Assembly: GCF_048270095.1 (NCBI RefSeq)
Contig: NZ_JBLWTL010000038.1
Location: 1-14,847, forward strand
DNA: 14,847 nt
Direction of reading: 5' to 3'
DNA from: Maricaulis sp048270095
GTDB taxonomy: Bacteria; Pseudomonadota; Alphaproteobacteria; Caulobacterales; Maricaulaceae
Both the position numbers and the translations under genes were made by a program. Under the pieces are notes generated by a model, which saw only the letters and a program-made list of their open reading frames with translations, was not told the DNA's origin and ran no database searches. Shown here in pieces: positions 7,690 to 13,885 of this stretch (position 1 is its first letter; every line of letters begins with the position of its first letter).

Positions 7690-7704
7690 TTAACGGGTAT
7701 TAAC
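7690..7704. promoter_or_regulatory. CtrA-like TTAA pair with 6-bp spacing
   Basis: TTAA, six bases, then TTAAC lies 55 bp upstream of the kinase ATG. CtrA sites normally have seven bases between the halves, so this is one base short. The two perfect half-sites in GC-rich DNA are nevertheless striking, and binding could be by half-sites. Confidence 0.3.
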
Positions 7705-7724
7705 TTGCAGCAAAGTTGGGGAAA

Positions 7725-7764
7725 GAGTCGTCATATCTGATGAATCGGGCCTGCATAAAGAATC
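7725..7764. promoter_or_regulatory. Cluster of three GANTC sites
   Basis: GAGTC (7725-7729), GAATC (7742-7746) and GAATC (7760-7764) fall within 40 bp. GANTC is the target of the cell-cycle methylase CcrM in Alphaproteobacteria. The cluster lies upstream of the histidine kinase and just after the phosphatase gene. Methylation-dependent control is inferred only. Confidence 0.35.
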
Positions 7765-7770
7765 AGGCCC
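7747..7770 (-). terminator. Hairpin just after the phosphatase gene
   Basis: GGGCCTG (7747-7753) and CAGGCCC (7764-7770) form a perfect 7-bp stem around a 10-base A/T-rich loop. The stem begins three bases after the TAG of the minus-strand phosphatase gene. No run of T follows on the minus strand, so it may be a weak terminator or a 3'-end stabiliser. Confidence 0.4.
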
Positions 7771-7773
7771 CGA

Positions 7774-8436
7774 CTATTCCCGGCGCAGCAGACGCTCTGT
7801 GAGCAGGTTGCCCCACCAGCTCGACATGAAGCCGGCCTGGACCGCGTCACGGTCATAGACCGTCTCGACCCATTCCATGAAATCAATCGGATGAGCCTCA
7901 TTATAGGCGCGATAGGTCTCGAAGAAATAGTCGAGAACGCCGGTCTTTCCGGCTTTGACGTGGAGGTATTTCAGAGACAAATGCTCGATCGCCTGCTCAT
8001 AGGGCAGGTTGAGATGCGTCAGCGCGAACAAGACCGAGATCAGTCCCGCCCGGTCCGCGCCGGACTTGCAGTGCACCAGGGCCGGATACTCGATTGATTC
8101 GAAAATCTTCACCGCGCGCTGGATTCGATCGACATAGGGCGCTTCGCGTGATCCGAAGGGCATGTCGTGCATGGCCAAGCCGTGCCGTTCACACGCTTCG
8201 CGCTCGAAATCATAATAGCAGACCCCCGGCTGGGTACCGCGAATGTTCAGGATCGTCTTGAAGCCTTCCGCCGCCAGCCATTCGATACGGTCCGGCGAAG
8301 GCTGGTTGGCCCGCCAGAGCCCCCCGCCAACCTCGTGCATATTGTGAAAGCGCAGGCGCAATACGCCATGATCCTTCCACAGATAGTCACTCCAGGCGCG
8401 TTTGCGATCCTTCGGATCGGTAAGATCATAGGCCAT
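7774..8436 (-). CDS. Cysteine-based (dual-specificity/tyrosine type) phosphatase, 220 aa
   Basis: The signature HCKSGADRAG contains the CX5R P-loop: nucleophile Cys123 and phosphate-binding Arg129. Before it are the family strand VGGGLWRANQPSPDRI and a loop with HDMPFGSREAP, which should supply the general acid (Asp91 is the nearest candidate). There is no signal peptide or membrane helix, so it should be cytoplasmic. A C-terminal extension of about 60 residues (YFFETYRAYNEAHP and after) follows the catalytic domain. Relatives dephosphorylate proteins, phosphoinositides or phosphatidylglycerophosphate. Caulobacter has an essential homologue, CtpA, linked to outer-membrane integrity and lipid A phosphate processing (from memory). 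Divergent position from the lipid A operon suggests a similar role; that is inference. The start ATG has AAGAAAG upstream. Confidence 0.85.
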   Translation of the reverse strand: MAYDLTDPKDRKRAWSDYLWKDHGVLRLRFHNMHEVGGGLWRANQPSPDRIEWLAAEGFKTILNIRGTQPGVCYYDFEREACERHGLAMHDMPFGSREAPYVDRIQRAVKIFESIEYPALVHCKSGADRAGLISVLFALTHLNLPYEQAIEHLSLKYLHVKAGKTGVLDYFFETYRAYNEAHPIDFMEWVETVYDRDAVQAGFMSSWWGNLLTERLLRRE

Positions 8437-8460
8437 GCGGTTTCTTTCTTGCTGCGACGG

Positions 8461-8489
8461 GATTTAGGATGCCCGGGCCAGTGAGGCAA
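8461..8489 (-). promoter_or_regulatory. Possible promoter of the phosphatase gene
   Basis: On the minus strand TTGCCT (8489-8484) and TAAATC (8466-8461) are separated by 17 bases, matching four of six bases of each bacterial consensus hexamer. The start of transcription would fall about 18 bases before the phosphatase ATG. The 104-bp region between the two divergent genes must also hold a promoter for the lipid A operon, for which I see only a TTGACC at 8503-8508 without a good -10. Confidence 0.3.
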
Positions 8490-8540
8490 CCGCGCGCCGT
8501 GCTTGACCTTTAAGCCGGTGAGGGCGAGCAAGGGAACACG

Positions 8541-9311
8541 ATGTTGAAACGCTTGCTGTCAAAGCCCTGGGGCCAGGAAATCGCGGCCTTCCTCGCACTG
8601 CTCTATGTGGAGTCGGTGCGCCGCTCGATTCGCTGGGAAGTGCGCAATGGCGAATACGTCCAGCGGGTGTGGGACGAAAACCTGCCGATTCTCGGCTGTG
8701 TCTGGCATGGCCGTGTCCTGATGGCACTGCAGGCCTGGAACCAGCATTACGACCGGATGGTCGCACTGGCATCGCGCTCGCGAGAGGGCGATATCGGTTC
8801 GCGCTTTGCGCGCTGGTACAAGGTCGGCCTGGTGCGGGGGTCCTCGCGCAATGCCAGGAAACCGGAAGCCAGCAAGGGCGGGGAAGCCGCCTATCGCGCC
8901 ATGGTCAACCATCTCAGCCAGGGCGGCAGCGGTGCCGTGACGCCCGACGGGCCTCGTGGACCGAGAATGCGGGCCGGCTATGGGGCGATCCGAATGGCGC
9001 GCGACACCGGCGTTCCAATCGTTCCCGTCACCTGGTCGACCCGGCGCAAGACCGTATTGCACAAGGCCTGGGACAAGCATTGCCTGCCGCATTTCTTCAC
9101 CCGCGGCGTCATCATCTGGGGTGATCCGATCCATGTCGCCAAAACGGCGACGGCTGAAGAAATGGAAGCCGCCCGCCTTCTGCTGGAGACGCGGCTCAAT
9201 GAGATGACCCGCGAAGCCGATGAGGCCGTCGGCGGCGAGATTGTCGAGCCGGACAGCGAGGTGCGGCCGGGCACGGGGGCCCTCGCCGGGGCGAGGGAGG
9301 CCACGCCGTGA
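8541..9311 (+). CDS. DUF374 lysophospholipid acyltransferase-family protein, 256 aa
   Basis: DUF374 proteins belong to the glycerolipid acyltransferase superfamily. The motifs are CVWHGRVLM (residues 53-61, His56 the likely catalytic His in place of the usual NHxxxxD), LASRSREGDI (76-85), LVRGSS (97-102) and AVTPDGPRGP (132-141), followed by a VPIVPVTW strand. One hydrophobic segment near the N-terminus (about 13-24) may be a membrane anchor. AAGGGA eight bases before ATG 8541 supports the start. The gene opens the lipid A operon and its TGA overlaps the waaA GTG in a GTGA. The acylated lipid is unknown; its constant position beside waaA in Alphaproteobacteria suggests an LPS-related substrate. 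The last 25 or so residues (EPDSEVRPGTGALAG...) look unstructured, and their codons form the hairpin before waaA. Confidence 0.87.
   Translation: MLKRLLSKPWGQEIAAFLALLYVESVRRSIRWEVRNGEYVQRVWDENLPILGCVWHGRVLMALQAWNQHYDRMVALASRSREGDIGSRFARWYKVGLVRGSSRNARKPEASKGGEAAYRAMVNHLSQGGSGAVTPDGPRGPRMRAGYGAIRMARDTGVPIVPVTWSTRRKTVLHKAWDKHCLPHFFTRGVIIWGDPIHVAKTATAEEMEAARLLLETRLNEMTREADEAVGGEIVEPDSEVRPGTGALAGAREATP
9280..9297 (+). promoter_or_regulatory. Hairpin overlapping the waaA ribosome-binding site
   Basis: CCCTCGC (9280-9286) and GCGAGGG (9291-9297) form a perfect 7-bp stem with a CGGG loop. The last three G of the stem are the first bases of GGGAGG (9295-9300), the Shine-Dalgarno of the waaA GTG at 9308. 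The hairpin lies inside the 3' end of the DUF374 gene, so ribosomes finishing that gene would open it. This suggests translational coupling; no measurement supports it. Confidence 0.45.
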
Positions 9312-10603
9312 ACCTGCCTCCGGCGCTCACGGCCTATCGCCTGCTGATGCGGTGCGCTGCGCCGCTGGCTGTGCCGCTGCTGATCCAGCGAGCCCGGGCC
9401 GGCAAGGAAGACCGCGAACGTCGCAATGAACGCCTGGGCCGCCCCACCTTCCCGCGCCCGCCGGGCCGCCTGGTCTGGCTGCACGGGGCCAGCGTCGGCG
9501 AGAGCCTGGTCCTGGCCAGCCTTGTCACCGAGTTCGCCGCCACTCACCCTGAATTGCGCTTTCTGGTCACCACCGGAACCATGACCTCGGCCCGGCTGAT
9601 GGCCAAACGGCTGCCGCCGGTGGCGCGCCACCAATATCTTCCCATTGACACTCTCTCGGCCGTCACGGGTTTCCTGGACTACTGGAAGCCGGACCTCGCC
9701 GTCTTTGCCGAATCCGAACTCTGGCCCAATCTGGTGATCGAGACGGCGCAGCGCGGCATCCCGATGGCGCTGGTCAATGCCCGCATGAATGACCGCTCGC
9801 TGGCCAATTGGCACAAGCGGCCGGATTCGGCGCGTTGCCTGCTGGGCTGTTTCGACTGGATCGGCGCCGCCGACAGCCGCACCCGCGACGGGCTGGAGAA
9901 CCTGACCGGCCAGGCCGTCACCCTGGCGGGAAATCTCAAACTGGAAGCGCGCGCCGAAGCACCGGACCCGCAAGCGCTGTCGCAGATCCGCAAACAGATC
10001 GGCGACCGGCCTGTCTGGCTCGCGGCCTCGACCCATCCGGGCGAGGAAGCAATCATTCTCTACGCCCATGCGCTGACACTGAAGGCGCATCCCGACGCCC
10101 TGCTGATCCTCGCGCCACGCCATCCGGAGCGCGGCGAAGACGTGGCGCGGCTGATCGACAAGCAAGGCTTTCGTTTCGCACGCCGTTCAGCCGGCGAGTT
10201 GCCGTCCGCCGACCAGCAGATCTGGCTGGCCGACACGCTGGGCGAAATGCCACTCTGGTATGGCGCGGCCCGGCTTGCCCTGATCGCCGGCAGCCTCCTG
10301 CCCGATATTGGTGGCCATAACCCGATCGAGGCCAGCCAGGCCGGGGCCGTCGTGTTGAGCGGGGAGCACACCGCCAGCTTCGATGATCTCTATGCTGTCT
10401 ATCGTCAGCACAAGGCCGTGATCACGGTGAGCAGTGCCGCCACGATTGCGGCGGCACTGGAACAGGTCTGGTCGCATCGCGGGCCGTCTCTCAAGGCAGC
10501 GAAAGCAGCGATCATCGAGGCCTCGGGCGGCGCCATGGCGACCAGTCTGGCGGCTCTGGAAACACTGCTGGAACACGGCAAGGGCGCGGAGATCGCACCA
10601 TGA
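9308..10603 (+). CDS. waaA: 3-deoxy-D-manno-octulosonic acid transferase (Kdo transferase), 431 aa
   Basis: WaaA (KdtA) transfers Kdo from CMP-Kdo to lipid IVA at the inner membrane. This is a GT-B glycosyltransferase: the N-terminal domain has VWLHGASVGES with catalytic Glu65, TTGTMTSA (88-95) and ESELWPN (135-141), and the C-terminal domain has AASTHPGEE, LAPRHPER and GHNPIEA (336-342), the CMP-binding part. An N-terminal hydrophobic segment (about 10-26) would anchor it. The start is GTG with GGGAGG seven bases upstream, overlapping the DUF374 stop; the stop in turn overlaps lpxK as ATGA. Length matches the family. How many Kdo residues it adds cannot be read from sequence. Confidence 0.96.
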   Translation: MNLPPALTAYRLLMRCAAPLAVPLLIQRARAGKEDRERRNERLGRPTFPRPPGRLVWLHGASVGESLVLASLVTEFAATHPELRFLVTTGTMTSARLMAKRLPPVARHQYLPIDTLSAVTGFLDYWKPDLAVFAESELWPNLVIETAQRGIPMALVNARMNDRSLANWHKRPDSARCLLGCFDWIGAADSRTRDGLENLTGQAVTLAGNLKLEARAEAPDPQALSQIRKQIGDRPVWLAASTHPGEEAIILYAHALTLKAHPDALLILAPRHPERGEDVARLIDKQGFRFARRSAGELPSADQQIWLADTLGEMPLWYGAARLALIAGSLLPDIGGHNPIEASQAGAVVLSGEHTASFDDLYAVYRQHKAVITVSSAATIAAALEQVWSHRGPSLKAAKAAIIEASGGAMATSLAALETLLEHGKGAEIAP

Positions 10604-11610
10604 GAGAGCCGGTCTTCTGGCGCACCGATGGCGGGCGCAGTTCAGGCCGTGTCGTGCGCGCCCTGCTGACGCCGCTGAGCTGGATCTATGGCTGGGCGAC
10701 AGCGCGGCGGATCCGCAAAGCCGAGCCGCTCGATCCCGGCATTCCGGTGGTCTGTATCGGCAATCTCACCCTGGGCGGCACCGGCAAGACGCCGGTCGCC
10801 CAGACGATACTGACCCGCCTGAGCGATATGGGCTATCGCGCCCATGCGCTGTCGCGGGGTTATGGCGGCACGCTGAAGGGGCCGGTCCGGGTCGACCCGG
10901 CGGCGCATACGGCCCGCGAAGTCGGCGATGAACCCCTTCTGCTGGCCCGCGTTGCGCCCGCCTGGATCAGCCATGACCGGCCAGCGGGTGCGCGTGCCGC
11001 TGTCGCGGAGACAGCCGAGGTTCTGGTGCTCGATGACGGGCATCAAAACCCGACCCTGCGCAAACAACTCTCCTTCGTCGTGATTGATGGCGAGACCGGC
11101 TGGGGTGCCAATAAGGTATTTCCGGCCGGACCGCTGCGCGAGCCGGTCACTGTCGGTCTGGCCCGCGCCGATGCGGTGATCGTGATGACCCGCAATGCTG
11201 ACACACTGCCCGATTATCGCGGCCTTGGCCTCGCCGATCTGGAAATTCCTGTCCTGCATGCCTGGCTGGCCCCGACCCAGCGACCGCCGCGCGGATCCCT
11301 GGTCGCTTTCGCCGGGATTGGCCGGCCACAGAAATTCTTCGATGCCCTCAATGCAGCCGGTGCCGACCTGTCCGAGACCGGCCAGTTTGCCGACCATCAC
11401 CCCTATTCAAAGGGTGACCTCAAACGCCTGCAGCGCCTGGCCAAAGCCCATAAATCAGCCCTGATCACGACCGAGAAGGACTGGGTACGATTGCCCGCCG
11501 CTGTGCAGGCCGAAGTCACCGCCTGGCCGGTCCGTGCCGAGTTTGCCAATCCGGCGGCACTGGATGGTCTGTTGCGGGACATGATGGACGCCAGCGCGCC
11601 GGGCCGCTAA
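10600..11610 (+). CDS. lpxK: Tetraacyldisaccharide 4'-kinase, 336 aa
   Basis: LpxK phosphorylates the 4' position of the tetraacyldisaccharide to give lipid IVA. The P-loop region GNLTLGGTGKTP spans residues 54-65. It is followed by LSRGYGG (84-90), VGDEP (108-112, containing the conserved Asp-Glu pair) and VLDDGHQN (143-150). The DHHPY motif (265-269) supplies the conserved histidine near the active site. The segment ALLTPLSWIYGWAT near the start is the usual membrane-associated helix. The start ATG overlaps the waaA stop (ATGA) and has GGAG about 8 bases upstream. If the adjoining phosphatase removes lipid A phosphates, it would work against this enzyme's product; that is speculation. Confidence 0.96.
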   Translation: MREPVFWRTDGGRSSGRVVRALLTPLSWIYGWATARRIRKAEPLDPGIPVVCIGNLTLGGTGKTPVAQTILTRLSDMGYRAHALSRGYGGTLKGPVRVDPAAHTAREVGDEPLLLARVAPAWISHDRPAGARAAVAETAEVLVLDDGHQNPTLRKQLSFVVIDGETGWGANKVFPAGPLREPVTVGLARADAVIVMTRNADTLPDYRGLGLADLEIPVLHAWLAPTQRPPRGSLVAFAGIGRPQKFFDALNAAGADLSETGQFADHHPYSKGDLKRLQRLAKAHKSALITTEKDWVRLPAAVQAEVTAWPVRAEFANPAALDGLLRDMMDASAPGR

Positions 11611-11619
11611 ATCCGTTCG

Positions 11620-12549
11620 ATGATTGAAGCGCAACGCAATGCCTCCCTCCTGACCCGCGCCGGCTGGCAGCTCCAGGCGCTCGCCTGGGATGGCTATAAC
11701 GCCTGGTATCGCGCCAAGGGGCTCGACCGCGCATCGGACGCCGGCGGCGAGCTGTTGCAGCGCCTCGGGCCCCTGACCTCGACCCACAAGATCGCCCGCA
11801 TCAATATGCAGCGCTGTTTCCCGGAGGCTGCCGAGCCGGAGATTGACCGGCTATTGCGCGGCATGTGGGATAATTTCGGCCGCCTCGCCGGCGAGATGCC
11901 GCATATGCACCTGTTCGAGGACGATGCCTTCTTCGAGGAGCGTGTCGAATTCATCGGCCGCGAGAAGCTCGAGGCGGCCCGCGATGCCAATCAGCCCCTG
12001 GTCATTATCTCGACGCACAGCGCCAATTGGGAGATTTCCGGGACCGCGATCTCCAAGACAGGCCTGCCCTGCTATATCACTTACCGGCCGGCCAATAATC
12101 CGCTGATTGATGAGCGTATTCTCGCCGCCCGCGCCGATTACGGCATCAAGTTGATGACCGCCAAGGGCGGCGAAGGTGCCAAGGAATTGCTGCAGACGCT
12201 GAAGCGTGGCCAGACCGTGGCGCTGATGAACGACCAGAAAATGAATGACGGCGTCGAGGCGCCCTTCTTTGGGCATCCTTCAATGACCGCGCCCGGCCCG
12301 ACCAAGCTGGCCATGCGGTTCAATTGCCCGCTGGTGCCGCTCTCGGTACGCCGGCTCGAGGGCGCGCGCTTCCGGATCGAGATCCATGACCCGATCGAGA
12401 TCTCGACCAATCCCGACAAGCCCGCCGCCATCATCGAGACCGTGACGCGCATCAATCAATGGGTCGAGTCCGAGATTCGCCGCGCACCGGAACAATGGTT
12501 CTGGGTGCATCGCCGCTGGGCCAAGGATGTCTACCGGCAACAGGCCTGA
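11620..12549 (+). CDS. lpxL: Lipid A secondary (lauroyl-type) acyltransferase, 309 aa
   Basis: This is a member of the LpxL/LpxM/HtrB family, which adds secondary acyl chains to Kdo-lipid A at the inner membrane. The catalytic motif HSANWE (His133 to Glu138, HX4E) is preceded by PLVIISTH. Later family motifs are LKRGQTVALMNDQK, APFFGHPSMTAPGP and PEQWFWVHRRWAK near the C-terminus. The N-terminus has only a weakly hydrophobic helix rather than a clear membrane anchor. The ATG lies nine bases after the lpxK stop with no Shine-Dalgarno, so translation may depend on reinitiation. Its stop faces the M23 gene's stop across 8 bp with no visible terminator. Which acyl chain it uses is unknown, so the symbol denotes family only. 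Confidence 0.9.
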   Translation: MIEAQRNASLLTRAGWQLQALAWDGYNAWYRAKGLDRASDAGGELLQRLGPLTSTHKIARINMQRCFPEAAEPEIDRLLRGMWDNFGRLAGEMPHMHLFEDDAFFEERVEFIGREKLEAARDANQPLVIISTHSANWEISGTAISKTGLPCYITYRPANNPLIDERILAARADYGIKLMTAKGGEGAKELLQTLKRGQTVALMNDQKMNDGVEAPFFGHPSMTAPGPTKLAMRFNCPLVPLSVRRLEGARFRIEIHDPIEISTNPDKPAAIIETVTRINQWVESEIRRAPEQWFWVHRRWAKDVYRQQA

Positions 12550-12557
12550 TCGCCGCG

Positions 12558-13463
12558 TTATTCGACGGCGTTCAGCTGCGCCAGATCGAGCTCGAGCAAG
12601 AGCGCCGGGTCGACATAGAAGCTGTTCTGGAATTTCACCCGCCAGTCGAGATGCGGACCGGTGGCACGGCCACCCGCGCCGATCTCGCCGATCAATTGCC
12701 CCTGCTCGACGATGTCGCCGGCGGCGACATGCACCGCGCTCATGTGCAGGAAACAGCTGACCAGGCCCTGGCCGTGATCGAGGAAGATCAGACCGCCTTC
12801 ATAATACATGTCCGGCTCGGCGAGGATGACGCGGCCGGCGGCCGGCGCCACGATCGGCGTGCCCGGATCATTGGCCCAGTCCAGGCCCCAATGCGGATTG
12901 CCCGGCGTACCGTTATAGATGCGCTGCGAGCCATAAACACCGGTGGTGATGCCCTCGGCCGGACGAATGAAGCCCTCGATGAAACCGGCCCCGTCCCAAT
13001 TCGTCGCGAAGGCGGCCTGTTTTTGCGCATATTCACGCTGGCGCCGCGGCAGGGTGGAGGCATCCGGTGTTACGGTTGATTGCGGCACGCCTTCAATACG
13101 CTGAATGGCAAATTCACGCTGGGTGATGGGCTGCATGCGATCAATCTCACCGGCGGCGCTGGCGACCGTGAATCGCAGCTCGCGCGGTGCATCACGCGGA
13201 ATGCCAATGACGGCCCAGCCGGAGGCATCGGCCTGCGCGCTGACATCACCAAGCGTCACCTGGCTGCCCGGGCCGACCTGACAGATCAACAGCCCACCCT
13301 CGGCGAACTCGCCGGCGCAGCCCTGGATTGGTGCGCGGACGGCCGGTGCGGCGTCAGCCACCGCTTCCCGGGCGTCGGGTGATTGTGACGCGATCATTTC
13401 AGCGATCGGATCAAGCGGCGCCGTAGCGCTCTGCAGGGCGAGGGCGGCGATGAGCGCGATCAT
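12558..13463 (-). CDS. Secreted M23 (LytM-type) peptidase, 301 aa
   Basis: M23 enzymes cut peptidoglycan cross-links, or act as activators of amidases when degenerate. A short signal peptide (MIALIAALALQSATA, cleavage near residue 15) points to the periplasm. Two Cys (49 and 61) lie in an N-terminal domain of about 115 residues of unknown fold. The M23 domain runs from about 165: NPHWGLDWA supplies His191 and Asp195, SCFLHMSA supplies His240, and GPHLDWRV holds His271. The last motif is normally HxH; here the second His, a zinc ligand, is Asp273. I recall related M23 proteins with the same HLDW, so it may be a subfamily trait. The ATG overlaps the DUF2093 stop (ATGA). It is convergent with the acyltransferase gene. 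Confidence 0.88.
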   Translation of the reverse strand: MIALIAALALQSATAPLDPIAEMIASQSPDAREAVADAAPAVRAPIQGCAGEFAEGGLLICQVGPGSQVTLGDVSAQADASGWAVIGIPRDAPRELRFTVASAAGEIDRMQPITQREFAIQRIEGVPQSTVTPDASTLPRRQREYAQKQAAFATNWDGAGFIEGFIRPAEGITTGVYGSQRIYNGTPGNPHWGLDWANDPGTPIVAPAAGRVILAEPDMYYEGGLIFLDHGQGLVSCFLHMSAVHVAAGDIVEQGQLIGEIGAGGRATGPHLDWRVKFQNSFYVDPALLLELDLAQLNAVE

Positions 13464-13696
13464 TGGCCGCGCTCGCCATTCAGTTCGGCCCAGCGCCGCG
13501 TCGCGATAATGCTGTCGCGATAGGCCTCCTGATCATCGACGCTCCAATAGCGCAAATCCGTCAGCGTGATCGGATCACCGGTCACGGCGCAGCGCACGAA
13601 AGCCCCGGGCTTGAGGATGATAAAATCGGCATCGCCGAATTCCAGGATGGCTTCACCCGAGAAATCAGCTTCGAAAGGATTGTCTGTCTGGCTCAT
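13460..13696 (-). CDS. DUF2093 protein, 78 aa
   Basis: This small protein shows the DUF2093 pattern: GEAILEFGDADFIILKPG, then VRCAVTGDPITL, then LRYWSVDDQEAYRD. The function is unknown; it is an alphaproteobacterial family often found near lpxK. It contains a single Cys in RCAVTG, so a zinc knuckle is unlikely. Its stop overlaps the start of the M23 gene as ATGA, so the two are translationally coupled. Its own ATG overlaps the stop of a candidate 38-aa ORF. The upstream Shine-Dalgarno is weak (ACGGG about 5 bases before the ATG), consistent with coupling. Confidence 0.85.
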   Translation of the reverse strand: MSQTDNPFEADFSGEAILEFGDADFIILKPGAFVRCAVTGDPITLTDLRYWSVDDQEAYRDSIIATRRWAELNGERGQ

Positions 13697-13809
13697 GAAA
13701 CCCGTCTAGCATGCCTTGACGGATAAGGGGAATGGGTCGCCTGCGCCCGCACGAAAATCTCCACGTCAGGTTCCGGCTGCAGGTTTTCGAGGCCCGTCAG
13801 ATCAAACAC
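13693..13809 (-). CDS. Candidate 38-aa small protein ahead of DUF2093
   Basis: A GTG at 13809 opens a short frame of 38 residues beginning MFDLTGLENLQPEPD and continuing VEIFVRAQ. AGGGAAGAAG lies just upstream with its centre at normal Shine-Dalgarno spacing. The TGA overlaps the DUF2093 ATG as ATGA, the same junction DUF2093 makes with the M23 gene. The first half is acidic and protein-like; the tail (PYPSRHARRVS) is basic. The same frame stays open to 13938, but that part is Gly/Arg-rich and runs into the DsbA-like gene in another frame. I do not recognise the protein. It could be real, a decayed gene end, or chance. Confidence 0.4.
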   Translation of the reverse strand: MFDLTGLENLQPEPDVEIFVRAQATHSPYPSRHARRVS

Positions 13810-13837
13810 CGTCTTCTTCCCTGATCGACCAGGTACG

Positions 13838-13853
13838 CCGGACCTCAGTCCGG
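13838..13853. terminator. Small hairpin downstream of the DsbA-like gene
   Basis: CCGGAC, CTCA, GTCCGG gives a perfect 6-bp stem with a 4-base loop, 32 bases after the stop of the minus-strand DsbA-like gene. No T-run follows on either strand. It lies just upstream of the ribosome-binding site of the candidate 38-aa ORF, so it may separate the two transcripts or be incidental. Confidence 0.3.
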
Positions 13854-13885
13854 GGCGGAGCTGGTGACGGCCTTGCAGTTCCCCC

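Noticed and set aside
8978..10165. Long minus-strand open frame (395 codons)
   Set aside because: It is antisense to DUF374 and waaA and is Gln/Arg/Gly-rich with no domain.
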